Of a stretch of DNA of 7,339 bases, positions 4,614-7,339 are shown in pieces. The stretch spans positions 1 to 7,339 of the forward strand of contig JAETTS010000121.1 of assembly GCA_021769025.1 (NCBI GenBank). Reading direction: 5' to 3'. Position 1 is the first letter of the stretch. Each line of letters begins with the position of its first letter. The position numbers and the translations under genes are program-made. The notes below the pieces were generated by a model that did not search any database, was not told the origin of the DNA, and saw nothing but the letters and a program-made list of their open reading frames with translations. Origin of the DNA: Enterocloster bolteae. Its GTDB lineage: Bacteria > Bacillota_A > Clostridia > Lachnospirales > Lachnospiraceae.

Positions 4614-7034
4614 ATGAATACAGCATTATCATGGATTAAGGCATATGTTCCCCAACTGGATGTGACTCCCAAACAGTATACGGATGCTATGACTCTTACA
4701 GGGACAAAGGTGGAAGGCTACCAGTGTTTGGATAAGAATCTGGAAAAGATTGTGGTAGGGAAGATTGAAAAGATCGAGAGGCATCCGGATGCGGATAAGC
4801 TGGTGGTCTGCCAGGTTAATATCGGAAGTGGTGTGATCCAGATCGTTACTGGCGCGCCCAATGTGAAAGAGGGGCAGAAGGTTCCGGTGGTATTGGACGG
4901 CGGCAAGGTGGCGGGAGGCCATGACGGCGGCCCTCTGCCGGAAGATGGGATCCGGATTAAGAAAGGGAAGTTAAGAGGCGTTCCCTCTGATGGAATGATG
5001 TGCTCTATCGAGGAACTGGGATCTTCCAGAGAAATGTATCCGGACGCGCCGGAGGAGGGGATCTATATTCTTCCGGAGGATACCAAGATCGGAGCGGATG
5101 TCATAGAAGTGTTGGGGCTTCACGATGTGGTGTTTGAGTATGAGATTACATCCAACCGTGTGGATTGTTACAGCGTCTTAGGGATTGCCAGGGAGGCGGC
5201 AGCCACATTTGACAAGCCATTTGTGGCACCGGAAGTGTCTGTGACTGGCAATGGGGAAGACATTCACGACTATCTGAAGGTGACTGTGGAGGATCAGGCT
5301 CTCTGTCCCCGGTACTGTGCCCGTATGGTGAAAAATATAAAGCTTGCCCCGTCGCCGGAATGGATGCAGAGAAGGCTGGCAGCCAGCGGAATCCGGCCTA
5401 TCAACAATCTGGTGGATATCACCAACTACGTGATGGAGGAGTTTGGGCAGCCGATGCATGCCTATGACTATGATTTGATTGCAGGCCATGAGATTATTGT
5501 GAAGCGGGCCAAGAATGGGGACATCTTCCAGACCTTGGACGGCCAGGAGAGGAAGCTGGATCAAGAGGTTTTGATGATCAACGACGGGGAGAAGGAAGTG
5601 GGAATCGCCGGGATCATGGGCGGGGAGAATTCAAAGATCACGGATGACGTGAAGACTATGGTATTTGAAGCAGCCTGCTTCGACGGAACCAACATCCGTC
5701 TGTCCGCCAAGCGGGTGGGATTGAGAACCGATGCTTCCGGAAAGTTTGAGAAGGGGCTGGATCCCAACAATGCAGAGGCAGCCATCAACCGTGCCTGTGA
5801 ACTGGTAGAACAACTGGGGGCCGGGGAAGTGGTAGGCGGCATCATCGATATCTATCCAAAGAGACAGATCGAAAAGAGGATTCCCTTTGACCCAAGGAAG
5901 GTGAACCAGCTTCTGGGAACAGACATTTCTGAGGAGGAGATGAAAGGATACTTTAAGAAGCTGGAACTGGGATTTGACAGCCAGACCAGAGAGGTGATCG
6001 TTCCAACGTTCCGTCAGGATCTGGAGCGTCCGGCGGATATTGCGGAGGAGGTTGCCAGGTTCTTCGGGTATGATAAGATTCCTACCACCCTTCCGTCCGG
6101 GGAGGCTACTATGGGAGGCCTTCCGTATAAATTAAGGGTGGAGAATCTGGCGGGGGATATCGCCCGGTTTTCCGGCTTCAACCAGAGTATGACATACTCG
6201 TTTGAGAGCCCGAAGGTGTTTGACAAGCTGCTGATACTTAAGGATTCTGTGCTGCGCCAGGCAGTGGAGATCTCCAATCCTCTGGGGGAGGACTTCAGCA
6301 TCATGAGGACAACACCGCTTCATGGAATGCTATCCTCTCTGGCTACCAATTATAACCGGAGGAATAAGAATGTACGCCTTTACGAACTGGCCAATGTGTA
6401 CCTTCCCAAGAGCCTTCCTCTGACAGAACTTCCGGATGAGCGGATGCAGTTTGTTCTTGGAGCTTATGGGGATATGGATTTCTTTATAATGAAAGGCGTC
6501 ATAGAAGAATTCTTTGAGAAGGCGGGAATGACTGAGAAGGTTCATTATGATCCCCAGGCGGGAAAGACCTATCTTCATCCGGGACGCCAGGCCAATATCA
6601 TCTACAACAAGACGATAGTGGGATATCTGGGCCAGGTTCATCCGGATGTGGCAGATAACTATAAGATCGGTGACAATGTCTATCTTGCTGTTCTGGATAT
6701 GCCATCCCTTACGGAATTCACTACCTTTGACCGGAAGTATGAGGGGATTGCCAAATATCCGGCAGTATCCAGAGATATCAGCATGGTGGTTCCGAAAAAG
6801 ATTCTGGTAGGTCAGATTGAGGATATGATTGCCCAGAGAGGCGGAAAGATTCTGGAAAGTTACCATCTGTTTGACATCTATGAAGGGGCTCAGATTTTAT
6901 CGGGGTATAAATCTGTAGCCTATTCCATCACGTTCCGGGCCAAGGACCACACGCTGGAGGACAAGGAGGTAAATGCTGTGATGGAGAAGATCCTTCATGG
7001 GCTTCGGGGAATGGGAATTGAGTTGAGAGCGTGA
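4614..7034 (+). CDS. pheT: Phenylalanine--tRNA ligase, beta subunit
   Basis: The 806-residue product matches the usual bacterial PheT length (Bacillus about 804). Domains in order: a short N-terminal segment (1-38), an EMAP II-like tRNA-binding domain (about 40-155, with VGKIEKIERHPDADKL), the B3/B4 editing domain (about 210-385, with RPINNLVDITNYVM at 261-274 and DGTNIRLSAKRVGLRTDASGKFEKG region at 357-381), B5 (about 410-485, with RPADIAEEVARFFGYDKIP at 472-490), a catalytic-like core without active motifs (about 490-700) and a C-terminal FDX-ACB anticodon-binding domain (about 712-806, starting KYPAVSRDISMVVP). It pairs with PheS, binds tRNA-Phe and hydrolyses mischarged Tyr-tRNA-Phe. It is co-transcribed with pheS under the T-box; the 123-bp gap is wide for this pair. 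No clear intrinsic terminator follows. Confidence 0.99.
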   Translation: MNTALSWIKAYVPQLDVTPKQYTDAMTLTGTKVEGYQCLDKNLEKIVVGKIEKIERHPDADKLVVCQVNIGSGVIQIVTGAPNVKEGQKVPVVLDGGKVAGGHDGGPLPEDGIRIKKGKLRGVPSDGMMCSIEELGSSREMYPDAPEEGIYILPEDTKIGADVIEVLGLHDVVFEYEITSNRVDCYSVLGIAREAAATFDKPFVAPEVSVTGNGEDIHDYLKVTVEDQALCPRYCARMVKNIKLAPSPEWMQRRLAASGIRPINNLVDITNYVMEEFGQPMHAYDYDLIAGHEIIVKRAKNGDIFQTLDGQERKLDQEVLMINDGEKEVGIAGIMGGENSKITDDVKTMVFEAACFDGTNIRLSAKRVGLRTDASGKFEKGLDPNNAEAAINRACELVEQLGAGEVVGGIIDIYPKRQIEKRIPFDPRKVNQLLGTDISEEEMKGYFKKLELGFDSQTREVIVPTFRQDLERPADIAEEVARFFGYDKIPTTLPSGEATMGGLPYKLRVENLAGDIARFSGFNQSMTYSFESPKVFDKLLILKDSVLRQAVEISNPLGEDFSIMRTTPLHGMLSSLATNYNRRNKNVRLYELANVYLPKSLPLTELPDERMQFVLGAYGDMDFFIMKGVIEEFFEKAGMTEKVHYDPQAGKTYLHPGRQANIIYNKTIVGYLGQVHPDVADNYKIGDNVYLAVLDMPSLTEFTTFDRKYEGIAKYPAVSRDISMVVPKKILVGQIEDMIAQRGGKILESYHLFDIYEGAQILSGYKSVAYSITFRAKDHTLEDKEVNAVMEKILHGLRGMGIELRA

Positions 7035-7126
7035 CCTATGGGGCGAGAAACCAACGGCATCTGTGTGGTTGGGTATACGTTCTGCAACGGCTGAAGCAAA
7101 GCGCAGACCCAGGTGCGCCTGCTGCC

Positions 7127-7192
7127 CATCTGCTGTGTTGGATTTTCTAGCCGTAGCCACCGCTACGCTGTCGAAAATCCGCCTTGCAGATG
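7127..7192 (+). repeat. Nested inverted repeat (REP/MITE-like hairpin)
   Basis: Three nested dyads are visible. The outer CATCTGC (7127-7133) pairs with GCAGATG (7186-7192). Inside it, GGATTTTC (7140-7147) pairs with GAAAATCC (7173-7180). At the tip, CGTAGC (7152-7157) pairs with GCTACG (7162-7167) around loop CACC, with TAG/CTG (7148-7150/7168-7170) between. Together this is over 20 bp of pairing in 66 nt, with small internal loops. No T-tract follows either strand closely, so it is not a standard intrinsic terminator, though it could protect the pheT mRNA 3' end. Its form suggests a dispersed palindromic element; copy number cannot be seen here. Confidence 0.6.
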
Positions 7193-7221
7193 AACAAATA
7201 TGCCCGATAAAGCGGGGCACG

Positions 7222-7250
7222 CTGTCCTGTGGAGGTTTGCCAGATATAAT
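7222..7250 (+). promoter_or_regulatory. Possible promoter for a gene beyond the window
   Basis: A perfect TATAAT lies at 7245-7250. With a 17-bp spacer the -35 position is CTGTCC (7222-7227), only three of six matches to TTGACA, and there is no extended -10 TG. Transcription would start near 7257 and run off the right edge towards a possible start at 7306 or 7329. Confidence 0.3.
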
Positions 7251-7339
7251 GCGGTCAAGACACTAGGCGCATGAAGATTTAGAGACAAAGAGGCTTAGGG
7301 AGTGCATGAGAGAGGGTAAGAAAGAAGGATGGGGAAAGT

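Larger units (their letters stand above)
7035..7339 (+). other. Gene-free region after pheT with structured, possibly repetitive DNA
   Basis: This 305-base stretch has no convincing gene. Bases 7041-7200 look richer in GC and in short inverted repeats than the flanking DNA: CCAAC/GTTGG (7051-7055/7068-7072), CAGG/CCTG around TGCG (7110-7113/7118-7121), and a nested dyad at 7127-7192. Two frames are open through the structured part, on opposite strands, as expected of GC-rich repeat DNA rather than of coding sequence. From about 7270 the sequence becomes purine-rich, like a leader before a gene. Possible starts are ATG 7306 (AGGGAG only 3 nt upstream) and ATG 7329 (GAGAGGG 11 nt upstream), but too few codons remain to support either. 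Confidence 0.6.

Noticed and set aside
7140..7180. Hairpin as the pheT intrinsic terminator
   Set aside because: The stem is strong but it lies over 100 bases past the stop and no T-tract follows on the + strand; calling it a terminator is not supported.
6897..7220. 107-codon minus strand open frame
   Set aside because: It overlaps the conserved C-terminal domain of pheT and the structured repeat, and no recognisable domain is present.
7253..7258. Minus strand TTGACC as a -35 box
   Set aside because: No -10-like hexamer is found 16-18 bp downstream on that strand.
7063..7266. 67-codon + strand open frame after pheT
   Set aside because: It starts at a GTG without a ribosome binding site and runs through the inverted repeats; the opposite strand is open over the same bases, so this reflects GC-rich repeat composition rather than coding.
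3425..7272. Nine-base repeat CTAGGCGCA before pheS (3425-3433) and after pheT (7263-7271 region), plus GGTGCGCC in both flanks
   Set aside because: A window of this size should contain on the order of a hundred chance 9-base matches, and the surrounding sequences do not align, so there is no evidence for related flanking elements.

Overview
The window reads as chromosomal core DNA from a low-to-mid GC Gram-positive anaerobe, most likely a Lachnospiraceae-type Clostridia. The grounds are strong AGGAGG-type ribosome binding sites, a SigA-length RpoD, a T-box-controlled pheST pair, a QueH-type queuosine enzyme and an HPr that carries the Gram-positive regulatory Ser46. All supported genes are on the + strand. 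No transposase, phage, CRISPR or tRNA gene is visible.

Layout: (1) 1-638, the C-terminal part of a YegS/DagK-type lipid kinase that begins before the window. (2) 635-1904, an apparently self-contained rpoD unit: a near-consensus promoter (TTGAAA, 17 bp, TATAAT) whose -35 contains the kinase stop codon, a GTG-start rpoD and an intrinsic terminator. (3) 1946-2560 queH, with no clear promoter of its own. (4) 2557-2902, an HPr-family gene with a likely promoter whose -35 (TTGACA) again contains the upstream stop codon. (5) 2988-7034, the phenylalanyl-tRNA synthetase operon: promoter, T-box leader with a UUC (Phe) specifier and a terminator/antiterminator switch, then pheS and pheT. (6) 7035-7339, a gene-free tail with a nested inverted-repeat structure, a TATAAT box and possibly the first codons of another gene.

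The genes serve central functions: transcription initiation (RpoD), tRNA wobble-base modification (QueH), sugar-PTS phosphate transfer and carbon regulation (HPr), and tRNA-Phe charging (PheS2-PheT2). They look like neighbouring single units rather than one pathway. The clearest regulatory logic is at pheST: uncharged tRNA-Phe should pair with the UUC specifier and, through its ACCA end, with the TGGT bulge, and so prevent termination.

I did not find a convincing new multi-gene system. The points most worth a second look are the structured, possibly dispersed repeat after pheT, the RpoD that lacks its usual dnaG neighbour and has several uncommon substitutions in region 2, the long hairpin placed directly on the T-box terminator's U-tract, and the stop-codon/-35 overlaps at two gene junctions.
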